Source of the DNA: Glandiceps talaboti
Lineage: Eukaryota > Hemichordata > Enteropneusta > Spengelidae
Length of the DNA: 64,000 nucleotides
Direction: 5' to 3'
NCBI RefSeq assembly: GCF_964340395.1
Contig: NC_135570.1
Span: 10,012,322 to 10,076,321, forward strand
The stretch's first letter is position 1, and each line of letters begins with the position of its first letter. Under the pieces are notes generated by a model, which searched no databases, had not been told where the DNA came from, and worked only from the letters and a program-made list of their open reading frames with translations. The position numbers and the translations under genes are program-made. Below, in pieces: positions 12,601-27,600 of the stretch.

Positions 12601-15600
12601 TATCATTTTTTCTAAACAGGGGTCCAAGCCAACCAGTACCTGGTCAGTATGGAGCTCCCCTTCCACCATCTCAACCAATGAGAAGTGCAGCACCTCCACC
12701 TGTCAATCAAAACCAACTATCCAATCAAATGAGTGGAATGGCCATCTCAGGACCACCTCAGCCCCAGCTTGCACCCCAACAGAGACAACAAATGGTAAGT
12801 TGAGAATGTTCATGAAATCTCAATGTTTACAGTAGGGTTCTCCCCAACACCAAAAGAGTAATGGTCAGTCACAAAATATTCAAGATCAGTAGTATTTATA
12901 AATAAACAATATAAGTAAATATCAAAAGATGTCAGTGGCATGATTTATACTTTGCTTCTTTTTTTTTTGAGAAATTAAAGAATGAAAATGTTTACATAGA
13001 TATTGATAGATTACTAGTATTGTGTTCAAAGTTAGTCTCCATGTTTACTTCACTTGTGGAAGACTATGTACAGTAATTACACTCTATCACAGTTGGATAC
13101 TGATAAGTAGACTATGCATTTGCCTGAATGAATAGATAACTTTATACATGTACAAGAGTTTTTCGCTTTCCTTGGCTATAATTCTTGCTCTTTTTTTTTG
13201 AGATATATGCTCATCAATTTTGTGTTTGAATAAGTCCTTAATACCTGCAAATTATGAATTATCATGAAGGAATGCACATGTTCAGAGTAGAATTACTTAT
13301 TATCGTAGCAGCCATATCATTCAAAATACAATGGACTTGTATTTCCAGACAAGGCAACTACTAACTATGTGCACCATGGTGTTTACTGCTGATATTATCC
13401 TTCTAAGTTTTAGTGTAACTTCAACAATGTCTGTCACTGTGGTAGCAAATGTTGAGACAACGTTTGAAATCAATTCTAGTAATCTATCAATATCTATTTA
13501 AAAAATTTTGTTTATTTTGTCAAAAAAGCTGTAAATGATGTAACTGACTTGAAGCTGTTGTAAAGATTACATTTTCTGAGTTCAGGGTGATACCAACCGA
13601 TTGCGATTCACTTCACCCCAATTTCAACTCATCTCATTTTCAACTCATCTCAATCCATTTCAAAATCATGTTGTAAAGTAATTTTCAGATCTTTGTAATG
13701 TGATTGACATGTGTATGTATGAAAATCAGGAATGCAGTGATACATAGAAGCCTACATGCAAAATACCTACTAAGACAAGTAAAGGCCTATTCCCTGACTA
13801 TTTGTGCCCATCGTTCATCTTGATTTCCATCATAAAATAAATTACAAAGTTTGATTGGATCAATTCCTGGAATCCTGTGAAGTTGTGTTAGGATTATAAT
13901 GGAGTCACGATTGCGTTTCCTGATTTTAGTTATCAAACATGTTACAGTAGACGTAAAAACATCAATTTGGTTTATTCCTCCGTCATTTTAGTAAGAAAAC
14001 CAGATTTTAGATTATATGAAAAGTAAAAACAAGCAATCAAATCTGATGCACTGAAATTAGGGGGAGTTGAAATTGGTGCAATGATCCATCGCCATACCAA
14101 CCAGTTTCCTTATAGTTCATTGACCCATTGACATTGATATTCATTTGTCAGGAAGTAGCTGTATATATTCAGTGAAATATTCTCACAAACAACGAAAAGT
14201 TTTCACAAAAAATCATGAATATTTCATACAAATACACAACAGAATTGAATTTCATCAATCAACTATGCAGTAAAATAGCAGTCTTCAAATATTTCAATGA
14301 TTGACAGTTCTTCATCTTCATCTACCTGTCCAATAAAAAGTTATAGTATTGTTGTAGTGAAAACATTTAGGTTTCAGAATATACCTTGTTGCTGTATCAT
14401 TTGATTGTAGAATGTACCTTGTTGCTGTATCATTTGATTGTAGCTTTCTCTGTATGTTCATTTTTACGTATAATTATGAATATGACAAGCAAATCTATGA
14501 ATAGTATCCAAATTCAGCTGTAATGCTATCCTATAATCACAAATAACCATGGTGACAGTATAGAAGTGTAGCTTTGTTAATTCTAGATTAAAAGTACCGG
14601 AGTTAACATGTCATTTTAACTAAATAAAAATATGAATGATATACAATGTATAAAGTACATGTAACCATAACCAACAGAATTAGTTTGTTCTTGCATATTA
14701 ATTTTATTTTCCAAATGCAGGCTCCACCACCTTCCAATATGGCTGGCCAAAGACTACCACCATCTAGTATGCCTGGACCACCGTCCAGTATGGCTGGACC
14801 ACCAAGTTCAGGATATGGTGCTCAATCGTACGGTGGTGCAATGCCTCCATCAAGTATGGCTGGACCTCCATCTGGGATGTCTGTTCAACCAGCTCCAACT
14901 GGAATGAGTGGACCACCTCCTTCAAGTATGGCTGGTCCTGGTGCATATCAACAACCACCACACGGACAGGCTGGTTACATGCAAGCCGGTGTCCCACCAG
15001 TTTCAATGGGTGGCCCGCCATCATCACTAGCTGGTCCACCACAGCCAGGAATGGCAGGTCCAGGAGGTATGCCACCTAGCAACTATTCTGGACCGGGTGC
15101 GTATCAGCCGCCTGGTACTCCAGATACACCTACTAGTACAAGTATGCCACCCCCTGGACCGGGTGGTTTACAGAGCTTACCACCCATGGGAGGTGGTATG
15201 CCAGCTGGTGCAGCCATGGCAATGGGTGGTGCAGGAATGGCTGGAGCACACCCAGGAATAATGCCGCAACAGCCTCAACCACAACCACAGCAACAACAGA
15301 GGAGACTTGACCCAGACCAAATGCCAAGTCCGGTAAGTTATCAAATTTTCCTATTACGAAGAAAGTAAAAGAAACCACTGATCAATGACAGGGCTAGTTC
15401 TGACTTTCCAAAACACATTGTATGCAGCTAGAAAAATGGATAGTCTGAACAAAACTGGGTTTGAAGATTTCTAAATATTGTGACTAACTTACTCTCAGAG
15501 CATCATCAAATCAGCAACTACCTATATATGCAGTAACATACCATTTGTACTGTATTCTGAAATCCTTTCTATAAAAAAACTTATTAACAATTGAATATAT

Positions 15601-18600
15601 TCAAGATTTATTTGCTATGGCAACTATGAAATGTTACCCCATTTTTGAATTTTATGTTTGTTTTACCTGTAGATTCAAGTGATAGAAGATGACAGACGTA
15701 ACCGTGGTAACCAACAATTTACAACAAATCAACGTGGTAGCCTGCCACCACTTGTGACAACAGAGTTCAGGGTAGTAGATCAAGGTAAATCGTTTAGTCG
15801 GTCTTACAACATTGATAATTGATTTGGTCGATAAAATGATGGTGTAAAAAAGATGAAACTATAGATGGAGCAATCTATTGTATACACATCTGATTCCATG
15901 TTTTACACTTGTTTTGAAATTCAATAGTGATGACTGGGTCACTGTTGCCCCAAATCTCCAGTGATCTTACCAATTTTTGCCATTCATTGATTAATTTTCT
16001 GTTTTGACCATAGAAAATCTATTTGCCATTTGAGTCGTCAACAACACACTGTCTAATTTGACTCTGTTAGGTCTTGACAATGTTCAACCTCATAAACTCA
16101 TTGTTTTATTGCAAGACCCAGTTTTCGATTGTCTATTATAAGCTCCTAATAATATCAATAGGGTTGACAGTGACCGAGTGGTTACACCACTTGCCTCTTC
16201 CCACAGCGGTCGGGGTTCAAACCCATTCAGGGTTTGATTAAATTTACCACTCTATGAAAGAAGAGTGTCGTTCAGTTTGACTCTCCATTGAACCCATGAG
16301 GGATGGCCCTCACTGGACTTCTTTGGCGACAAGTGTTTATATACTTAAAGAACTATCCAGTATAAATAAAGACAATTATTAATATCTCATTAATTTTAAT
16401 TCTCCAACAATATATCACTTTAGATTCACGATAATCTTGTGTTCATTTTCAGGTAATGCCAGTCCAAGATTTATACGTTCAACAATGTACAATATTCCAT
16501 GTACTCAAGATATGATAAAACAGTCTCAGATACCCATTGGGTTTGTGATCTCACCCTTCGCCAAGCTCAAGACAGATGAGGTGAGAATAGAATTAACCTG
16601 TTCATAATATTTGTATCAGATTGTTTACTGTACCTAAACAGGGACTTAGATCATGTCATTCTCTCAGAGGGTTAGTGACCCTCTTTTAGGGACCCACAGA
16701 CATATGCTATAAGGTGTTGAACTGTTAGTCACCCCTCTGGAATAATAGTAATGTCCAAGTCACATGAAGATGCTGCAAGTATACCTGATCCTCACATCAA
16801 AGCCTGTTTTAAAGTTTCGCTTGTAGAATTTTTAGCTTTAGATAACAGTTTTATGGCCTCTTTGCATGTACATGAATTACCATGGAAACTGGAAATTTGT
16901 TTGTGAACTGAACTATTATGTAAAGAGGCCAAACAACTGTTCTTATCAAATGATTGAATGTAATATAAGTCTCTCAAACATGTTGTGCCAAGTGTTATTA
17001 GTCCAATTCATGTTTACTTTCCCAGTTTGTAACAGTTTCCATTTGTCCACGGTCTGATGTCAGCGATTGTAAAAAGCAAACTACATGATTGAGACGCATT
17101 GAATTAGCATTACAAATGTTAAGGCTATGCCAAGACTGAAGAATTTCATGTATTTGAAAGTATTTGCATAAAGTGTATTGTGGGTATTGGTTAATTGAGG
17201 TGATAATGAAAATTGCAACACTTATTGCGAGTTTAAGAGAAGTTGTCATGCTATTTTGATATTACTAAAGTTTTTATTTAATTACAAAGTTAAAATAACA
17301 GCTGTGAGAATGAATGTTCATGGACTCAGAGTTCATAGTTACTAATGACAGTTTCTACTCACAGTCAAAATATTTCCTTGAAGCAATTAAATCCCAAATT
17401 TTTGCCAACATCTCATCAGCATCATCTGACGAGATGTTCGCAAAATTTAGGATTAGCCCTCAAGAAATATTTTGATTCATTGAATAGAAATGTGTATTAG
17501 CAAAGTTTTAAACTGTGTTGTAGATTAATGGTATACTGTGGTCAGTGCAAAAGTATTCAGTCTACTAAACTCATGTTAAACTTTGTTTGTGTTCGTGAAC
17601 AGCAAGAACCACCTCTGGTAGACCATGGACCAAATGGACCAATACGATGTAATAGATGCAAGGCATACATGTGTCCATTTATGCAATTTATTGACGGTGG
17701 ACGAAGGTTTCAATGTAGCTTCTGTAATTGTATCACTGAAGGTAAGTTTATACTCCCTGTTTTGATTAGTCTTGCTGCTAGACTCCTCGGGCTCTTCTGT
17801 TTACTTTATAGCTGACCGAAGGTTGCTACTGAGGGTGCTAGCCTGTGCCCAGAGGTACTCATTATCTGTGAGCTGTACCAAGCAACCCCCAGCACAGATC
17901 TAGTGTCTTACAACAAGACTAACTTTTGATATGAAGCTAGGTTCAATCCAACTTTCAAAATGATTATGTTTACTACAAGCAGGTTGTGAGGAATGTAGTA
18001 TGAGTTTGTAAGTTAGAAAGATACGGATGGCTTCTATGGATGCATTTTCTACTTATGCTCTGAACTGAATGATCTGAGTCCTCTTAGGAAGGGGTTGATG
18101 TTACGTCTATAGGGAATGCTGGCATTTGTCTCACTGGATGAAAAATGCAATATCATTCTTGAAAAATTGACTAAAATATTCTTAGACGATAACTAGAACC
18201 TTAGCTTACAATGTTTATTATCCAAAGTAAGACGTTGATGAACTCAGACTACTTCTTCTACATCATGGGTGAATTTGCAATAAAATAAATTTGTGATCAG
18301 TCAGCTAGAATGTCTCTAACACTGATCTGTGACTATGCTAACTCTCATAGTAGGTCAGGAGTTAGCGCAGTCACAGATCCAGTGCTGTGGACAGGCTAGC
18401 TAACGGATTGCAAAGGTTTTTATATCCTGAGTATGATTTTATTTTGGGGTAATTTTATTGGTTAGTTAGCTTTTCATGATTGGAATCAATCATACAATTG
18501 CATTACTCTAGAATCTGCTCAAATGGCTAGAAGGAGTTTCACCCTCTGATGAAATGAAAAAATATAATTGTGGGTGAAAATACTATATAGACTGATTTCT

Positions 18601-21600
18601 TGTGAGTCACCACAAAGTGAGGAATAGGAGAACTTCAAATCTTGGTGTATCATAAGAAATTACTGATCGTCATTGTGTCAAATTGCCTTAGAGGGCATAC
18701 TGATTACACAAGGTACATGTATTACTCAAAACAACCTATCCCAGTCAGTTGGGTTTTTTATTGAACTGATGTTGATAGATGTTGTTTCTGTTTTGTTTTT
18801 TCCAGTTCCTCCAGAATACTTTCAGCATTTAGATCACATGGGTCGAAGGATAGATTACTATGAGAGACCAGAGTTATCTCTTGGGTCGTATGAATTTGTA
18901 GCCACAACAGACTACTGCAAAGTAAGTTTCACAACATGTGTATTTACATTTTTATGGTCTGTCAGTTTGCATTCATGAAGTCTTGGCATAAAATGTAATG
19001 TTACAAAAATGTGTTCATTACCTCTGGCAACAGGGTTGGATGGAGGTTATGTTTTCACTGCTGTTTGTTTGTTTGTTTGTTTGTTTGTTTGTTTGTTTGT
19101 TTGTTTGTTTGTGGAAATGTTGACAATAAGATATCAATCCAGTCTGACATAAAATATAATGTTACAATAATATGCACAACTGTGTTCATTACCTCTGGGA
19201 ACAAGGTTGGATAGAGATTGTTTTCACTGTTGTTTGTTTGTTTGTCTGTCTGTGTGTTTATTTGTTTGTCTGTGCATTGCCCGTGAGATGTGGACTAATT
19301 GAATCGATTTTGGTGGAGATTACTATTCTGAATCTGAATTCTAGAGAAGGTATGGTAAATCAAAAGACATGCTGAAATACTATCTTAATGTAATCTATTT
19401 TGTTTTCAGAATAATCAATTACCAAACCCTCCTGCCTTTGTCTTTATGATTGATGTAACATATAACAGTGTCAAGAATGGAATGGTTCCCTTACTTTGTA
19501 AACAACTTCATAGTTTATTAGACAGGCTACCAAAGTAAGTCAAAACTTGGTTCCTTTACAGTAGTCTCGGTTACCTAGACTCTCACTGCTGTGGGGGCTC
19601 TTCTACGAGACCACCCAGGCAAGAGTTGCGAGTTGAGATTTGGTTTCCCCAGTTTCTCGGTTTGGGGAGGTCTTCTATGCAGAGCCCCCAGTGAGAGTCT
19701 GGATAACTGAGACTACCTTTACAGTTGAATTAACTTAGTCTAGAATGAATATATTTACATAGATATTGTTAGATTACTAGAATTGGTTTCAAACTTTGTC
19801 TCAACATTTGCTACAACAGTGACAGACATTGTTGAAGTTACACTAAAACTTAGAGATAATATCAGCAGTAAACACCAGGGTGCACAAACTTACACTTGTA
19901 ATTGTTGCCTTGTCTGGAAATACAAGTCCAGTGTATTTTCTTTGAATGATATGGTTGCTACGATAGTAAGCAATTCTACTTCGAACATGTGCATTCATTC
20001 TGTCATAGTTATAATTTGCAGATATTTACATGGACTCATTCAAACACAAAATTGATGGGCATATATCTCTGAAAATAAAGCAAGACTTGGTCATGCAGAA
20101 AACTCCTTTATAAAGTTGTCTATTCACTCAGGCAAATCCATTGACTGCTTATCAGTATCCAAGTGAGATAAGATCATAAAATCTTCAAGTAATTTACTGT
20201 ACACTTCTACAAGTGAAGTAAACTTGGAGACTAACATTGAAACCAATACTAGTAATCTATCAACATCTATGTAAAACAGTTTCTTCCTAGGCTAAATTAA
20301 ATCAGTGTTATAAATGTATTGTTAAGTTGACTTTTCATAATAACTCTTATTTTGTAAATATATTTTGTATTATGTTAGCTTACTTATTTACATAATTTAG
20401 TATTCTATCTTTTGTAGAGTGTTTTAGTAAGTTGGGTGTCTTAGGTCCGTTTATATGGTGCCGTTTTCAAATGAAAATGCAACTATTTTGTTGTGATTGC
20501 TCCAATAACCTAAGTTTATTTGTTCTAAATAGTATACTTGTGTTCATAGTCTGCTCTTCGTGTGGTAACAATTTTGAACTAGATACAATCTATAACAAAT
20601 TGAATCTATCAACAACACAAGCATTATGCTATTATCCCTCACCCTAATGTTACTTATCACATTTTGTTTGGTTTGTACAAAACAAACTTGGGAACACAAC
20701 ATATATATTGGGTCAAGTGTTCTTTAGTCTTGTCATGTAGGTACTGTAATATCTCTAACTCTAATGTTACTTACCTCCTATATTTTGTTTGGTTTACAAA
20801 ACAGACTAGGGAACCTAATATATATATTGGGTTGCGTTTCTTCAGTCTTGCCATGGTGGGTACTCTAACATCCCTAACTCTAATCTTACCAGTCTCCTCC
20901 TTTTTGATTGGCTTACAAAACAGGATAGGGTGCAAAAATATGTAGTGATCCAAGTGTTCCTCAGTCTTTCTCTCCTAATTACTGATTCAACTTTTCATCT
21001 TTTTTCAGAGAGTCTGGTCAGGATGAGTCATCAGTGCGTGTTGGTTTTGTTACGTATAATAACACTTTACATTTCTACAATATCAATGGTGCTCTTGCCC
21101 AGCCACAAATGTTAGTTGTATCAGATGTCAATGATGTTTTCATGCCACTATTAGATGGATTCTTAGTTAAATTATCGGAAGCTAGACCTGTTATAGATAG
21201 GTAAGTATCTTTATCATATACATGTGCATCGAACCTGGGCAGTAATTTTCAGTATCACGGCCTGGCACACTTTGCCCAAATATGGCAAATGGCACGCTCA
21301 TCGATATCCATTTGTTCAGTGATTTGGCTTTGTTAATTTCTTCACTATTTGTACATTTTTGCAAATAAAATAATATTTCAGTGCCAATTTATCTGATTAT
21401 GTGATTCAAATGACATTTCTTTGCCACTACATGGAGTATATGATAAAACATGTACGACCCAGATATAGGTTTTACGGCCCTCTTACAGTCGGACCCTTCG
21501 GCTGTACCACCTCGGTCCACAAAACCCATACCTGGGTCATAAAGATTATAACTAAAGGGGGTCAAAGGTGTGGCTGATTTTTATCTCCACTACATTTGTT

Positions 21601-24600
21601 TATGCGGAGGTGACCCAGAAAAATCATTTTCACCTGTCCTGTATAGTGTGACCTCTTTGAAATTGTGAAATCTGGCTTAAAAGAGGCCAGCTCAGAAATA
21701 AATTTAGGTGGGAGCTTCACACCTCTTGAAGAAATAGCCTTAGCATTGTTTTGGCATTAGTACAATATTTGTGAAGCTCCTAACTTCATTTACTTCCCAA
21801 AATGCTTCACCCCAGTGTCCAGCAAGTTTCTTCTCTGCCAAATTTGCTAATTTTCATAACTGTATTTTACAGTGACCACATACATGTAATGCAGGGTTGG
21901 TACACATTTCTTTTCTGTTTGTCCCAAGCATAACAAATACAGCTAAGATGAAACAAGCCTTACCTGTGTTCCCTCTTAAACAGAGTTTGTTAATAAACCA
22001 AATATCTGTCAACTACAGTTAGTAGTAATGTATTACTTATGTTAGAAATGAAGAGATGAAAGTCTGAATGGTATTAACCAGGATTTTATTTAACTGTACA
22101 CAGACTGTCTTTAGCAAAGACTAACAAAATATGACAATAACAGAAACATTTTCAATTACTTTATTTGTAGTCAAAAGTTTCTGAACAGTTCTGTTTGCAA
22201 AGAGAGCCAACAAACATGAAATGAATATTCCTATGTTTTTTTGGGGGGGATACAGTTTTTTGCAAAGTAGGTAAAATCTACTGGGGTTCCCAAAGAAAAT
22301 TATCAGAAACACTGCCATTTTTACCTCTTTCTCCCTTTCTGTTACAAGGTTCCCCAACCTTAGCAAAAACACTTATAAGAATACAGTCTCATGAATAATT
22401 TGTGTGTTTTTTCTTGACTTTTAGTTTATTGGAACAGATCCCACAGATGTTTAGTGAAACTAGAGAAACAGAAACAATGCTTGGTCCTGTAGTACAGGCT
22501 GGTCTTGAAGCACTCAAGGTAAGAAAATACACTACTAGATACCTAGCAACAAAGACCACACACTGTACAATGTCGTACCCACAACTCTCTCTGATAAGTA
22601 TGCTTGGAGGTTCGTAATTTTAGAACTTTTTCAATAACCCATATTTCTCAACTCTTTAATCATAACAAGTAAATTTTAATAGTATGTAACAAAAGAATGC
22701 TTAGCAATAAAAAGTAAAGTTCTAAATGTTGTCAAAAAATTAACTTAACTAAATCAAACTGAAAAAGCCATGGTGCGTACCTGGCGAACACTTTGGTGAG
22801 CTACTTGAAAATTCTGGTGTAATATGAAGTTATATTCATCAGCTTAGGCTAAATTAAACATGTACTCTGAATAAAACACTTGCAAATGTCAAAGTATCAC
22901 TAACTTGGGTAGCCAGTTTGTATGAATAGCTTTAATATGTAAATTCCTTCTGCTATACCTATTCAGAGAAATCTATATCTTTGGGTCATAACAGGCGTAT
23001 ATATTTTCCTTAGTTTCATTGCAATTATTCTGCATGTCTTTCAAGAAAATCTGTTGACAAATTTCTATGCTTGCTACTCCTGCAATAAATTATTGAGTCC
23101 ATAACCGATGAAAATGGGTATTCAGAAACTCATCAGTGGCAATTCTATACTTTCCAAATGGCAAAAAATATTCTTACAAAATCCTGTACACAGGTGAGAT
23201 TTATCTAACTTCAAGGAGATGATGTCCGACAGTACAAATCAGAGAGTGTTATGGGTAAAAAATTGTACAGTGCCACACCCATAGTAATGATGGTACATGA
23301 TACTAATATCTCAATATTTCTGATGATAGCATATTAGTTTACCATAGTTTCAATCATTGTTTTTATTATGACTAAGTAATTCCAAATGCAAACTTTACCA
23401 TATTCCCCCTTGTTACTAGAAAAACATTGAATATCAACAAAATACACATCATTCTAAAGGATTTTTATTCAAATACAATATAGTATTAATATGTTCAGTG
23501 TGCAGACCTACTGCAGTTTATTGTGGTGATAATTTTATAATATGTCCTACAGTTAGTAGTTGTCTTCTGCCCCTCCCACACACCATAGCTTTAATTCACC
23601 ACCAGAGGGAGCATTTCATTGGCCAGGTCCAGCATCATCTCAACTCTTACTAGATCACTGCTATAGCTATAACAATATTTGCAAACTTGAATTACTGACT
23701 ACATTATAACTATCTTGATCATTGTATTGTTTATCACCATTTACAGGCTGCAGACTGTACAGGTAAAATTTTTATCTTCCATTCATCATTACCAATAGCA
23801 GAGGCTCCTGGAAAGTTGAAAAACAGAGATGATAGAAAACTGCTTGGATCTGACAAAGAAAAGGTGTGTAGTAGTAGACTTTGTTGTCAATATAATTTAA
23901 CACTGTTTTGACAGTAAATAACAAAGTCCTTGGGGTGTAATCAGGACAATTTGTGGTGCATCGGAAATGTGTGTATTAGTGATATAAATAACAAAAATAG
24001 TTTATTAAAGAAAACTTTGTAATAAACTATTCCAATATTTCCCCTCCCCTCACCCCATCTGTCAAGTCATCCACCCTCCCCCTCTAATAATGGTTCAGTG
24101 ATATGAGCAAAAGTTGCCTTTTAAACAAAAATATGGAAACAACATGAAACCCTTTCTCCATCTATCCAGTCAGACAAAGACTAATTTTTACTAATTACCA
24201 GACTGGTACATTGTGTTCATGTACAAGAAGACATTTTAGTCACTACTTATTTTTACTAATTACCAGACTGGTACATTGTGTTCATGTACAAGATGTCATT
24301 TTAGTCGCTACTTATTTTCACAATTTTGTTTCAGTGAAAGACACGATAATTAATCTTTTGCAACCATTTCTAGGTTTACAGCATAACACTAAGTGTACTC
24401 CTTTCTTATATTTCCAGACTGTCTTACAACCACAGACCAACTTCTACAGCAAAATTGCACAAAACTGTGTTGCTGCCGGGTGTTCAGTAGATTTGTTCCT
24501 CTTCCCTAATGCCTACGTTGATTTAGCTACTATTGGTCAAGTCTGTACAATCACAGGTGGACAGTGTTTTAAATACAATTACTTCCAGGTGAGAATAAGA

Positions 24601-27600
24601 TGATATATTCAAACTCTGATTTATCTACTGATGAAGTCTACCATCACAGGTGGACAATACAAATACTTCCCCCTGTGAATTTAAAATCATAAAATTCAGA
24701 TTGAACTACGATTGTCACCATCACTTTATTAGCCCAGTTATGAACTGTTAGTGTCCCCACAGATAGTAATTTATTCATAGAACTTTTAGTCTTTCAGTGA
24801 AGGAATTGTAATTTGTGAAAAGAATGTTCCTCAGATAGTTTAAAAGCGTTACTGTTCTTGTAATTCAAAAATATTATTTTTTGTAACTCTTTGTCACCCA
24901 TTTCTTATAAAGTAATATGTATATTTTCTTTTCAGGCATCAACTGATGGTGAAAGGTTCATTTACGATTTAACACGTAATATGGAACGTCAGATAGCATT
25001 TGACGCCATCATGAGGGTGCGTACAAGTACTGGAATACGACCTACAGGGTTCTATGGTAGTTTCTACATGAGTAATACTACAGATGTAGAGTTAGGATCT
25101 ATTGACAGTGATAAAGCCATTGCAGTCGAGATTAAACATGATGACAAGTTACAAGAAGAAACCGGTGCATTTACACAGGTAAGACACAAATTTACATTCA
25201 TTTACACAGGTAAGACACAAATTTACATTCATTTACACAGGTAAGACACAAATTTACATTCATTTACACAGGGTAGGACACAAGTTTACATTCATTGATG
25301 TCATCAGAATTACTGCTGTTTTGTGTAGATGAGAAATAATCAAGGGAAAACAAATCCACTGGTCCTGGATCCGGAACTAGCATTTTTTGGGGCGGACCCA
25401 CACACATTTTACCTTGTCTGGTCCGTTGGACCAGTACCTTATACTGTTAATAATTATGTTAAAAAGTCATCTGAATATACAGATTCATAGGTAAGATTTA
25501 ATGTTCCACATTAGTGGGACCTTGGACCACTAATTCTTTCAGCAGGACCACTGGATTTTTTAAGGCATTGGTCTAGGGACCACCAGTTCATGAAATGATT
25601 TGTTCACCCCTGATGATATTTTTCGTTTACTAAAGCAAATAAAAAAAATTGTGTGTTTCCGATAACCTGACTGATCCTGGTTTAAGCCTCTGACCGTAAA
25701 CATTTTTTTAAAACATTTAAAACAAAAAAGATAAGAATTCTTTATCTTCTTTGACCTTCATGCACATCTGTTTTCTTTCCCCAGTGATGTCTGTACATAT
25801 TTCATCAAACTATAACAGAAGGGGTATTGTGACGAACATTTTGGTTGTTTTTGGATCAAAGCAATAATTTTCTAAAATAAAATAAAATAAGATAAAATAA
25901 AATTCCAAACTACCTACCCTATGTTTTTGAGGCCATGTTATTTGAAAGACACGGTTATTTTTTTTTCACCTAAGCAGAAAAAGTTGAGTACACGGAGAGG
26001 AAAAAGGAATGTGATCAATTGTAAATTGTGAAACTGCATACCATTGCATTTATCCCTACATGCATAGTGAAAAATGCAATATTATTTACACACGTACTAT
26101 TTTTCACTGCACCTTTGTGAAATACATGATTAACAGTTAAGGGAGGTAAGCAGGTAAAATCTACCGAGGTTCTCCAGTAATTTTAGTGGGGTTCCCAAAC
26201 AAAATTATGATAGATTGTATGAAAAACTATGTCACTTTAAACCCCTTCTCCCTTTTCTGTCTCCATGGTTTCCCAATATTAGCAAAAACTGTGTATTATG
26301 AACTGTGTAATCCAGACAACACTAAAATACGATTTACTCTTTTATTTCATACCTATCTTCATCTTATATCTCCAGGCCAGAAAAAATAAAAAAAGCTACC
26401 CATATTTTTGGCATTTTAATTTTTTTTTTTTTTTTGGTGATGTGCAATATATCCTCATCCTTCACACATCAGTAAAAAGGCTGTTGGACTACTATGCACA
26501 CTTTTCTTCAATTATTCAGGGGAATTTCTTCAAAATTATATTTTCTGAATAATACATGTGACCATATACATTTGAGTCAATTCCAAATTATGTAGTATCT
26601 TATACGATGATTTACTTGGCTCTGGTGATTGATGCATACAAGAGTGAATTGAGATTTAACTAAGCTATTGCATATCCATCAATTTGTGTACAATTAAAAG
26701 GAATGAACAAAATGTACAACTATGGGAAGGGGGCTGAGAAGTCACTGGGCCATCAAAATTCTGATAGCCTGAAAGGGGTACATGAAATGTTGGCTCTTTA
26801 TTTGTGATTTTTTGGAACCAAATTAAACTCATTTACCAAGTACACATCTGCAAAATATCTTCAGCTTTGTCACAAAAAAATACACTTCTTAGCCAGATAA
26901 TATGTACTGCACAGTATAATTATCTCAATAGTGGTATTTTAATACCATATTCAAGAATTGGAAGATTTTAAATTATGTCTATGGTTTGATATTTTAATCC
27001 TCTAAATAGCCTCCTACATTGTCTTATTTTCAAAAACACTTAACATTTCTTGAGAGGAGAGAGGGAGAGAAGCGACAAAATTTGTTTGACCGTAGATTGT
27101 GTACATTTCATAACTGTAGAACTGATAGAAATCGATTGCCATAGAGACAAATTGCAAAAGATAAAATCAAAATGACTAAATAAGTACTATATAAACTCAA
27201 CTTGAAATGTTTTGCCATTGTTATATTGGGCTTGTTTTTACATCCTTTGTCCAACATTGTGAAAAAAATAATCGACCTACCTACCCATTGTGATGGGCAA
27301 GATTGCGCCCCGTTGAACAGCTTTTTTATTTTTTGTGGCCATATCTTCAATTTCTAGTCTAAAGTGTTTCTATGTTTGGTTTTCTTGTTGACACCTTTCT
27401 TTCTATCTATCTCTTCAGGCTGAGTGCTTTCCATTCTAGTATGTCTGTGTTGTTAGCTTACATTGTGATACATTTCTTTATTTTCAGATTGCTGTACTGT
27501 ATACAAGTATTGCTGGTCAGCGTAAACTCAGAATACACAACTTATCACTGAATTGTTGTAATCAGATGGCAGACATGTTCCGTAGTTGTGAGATGGACGC

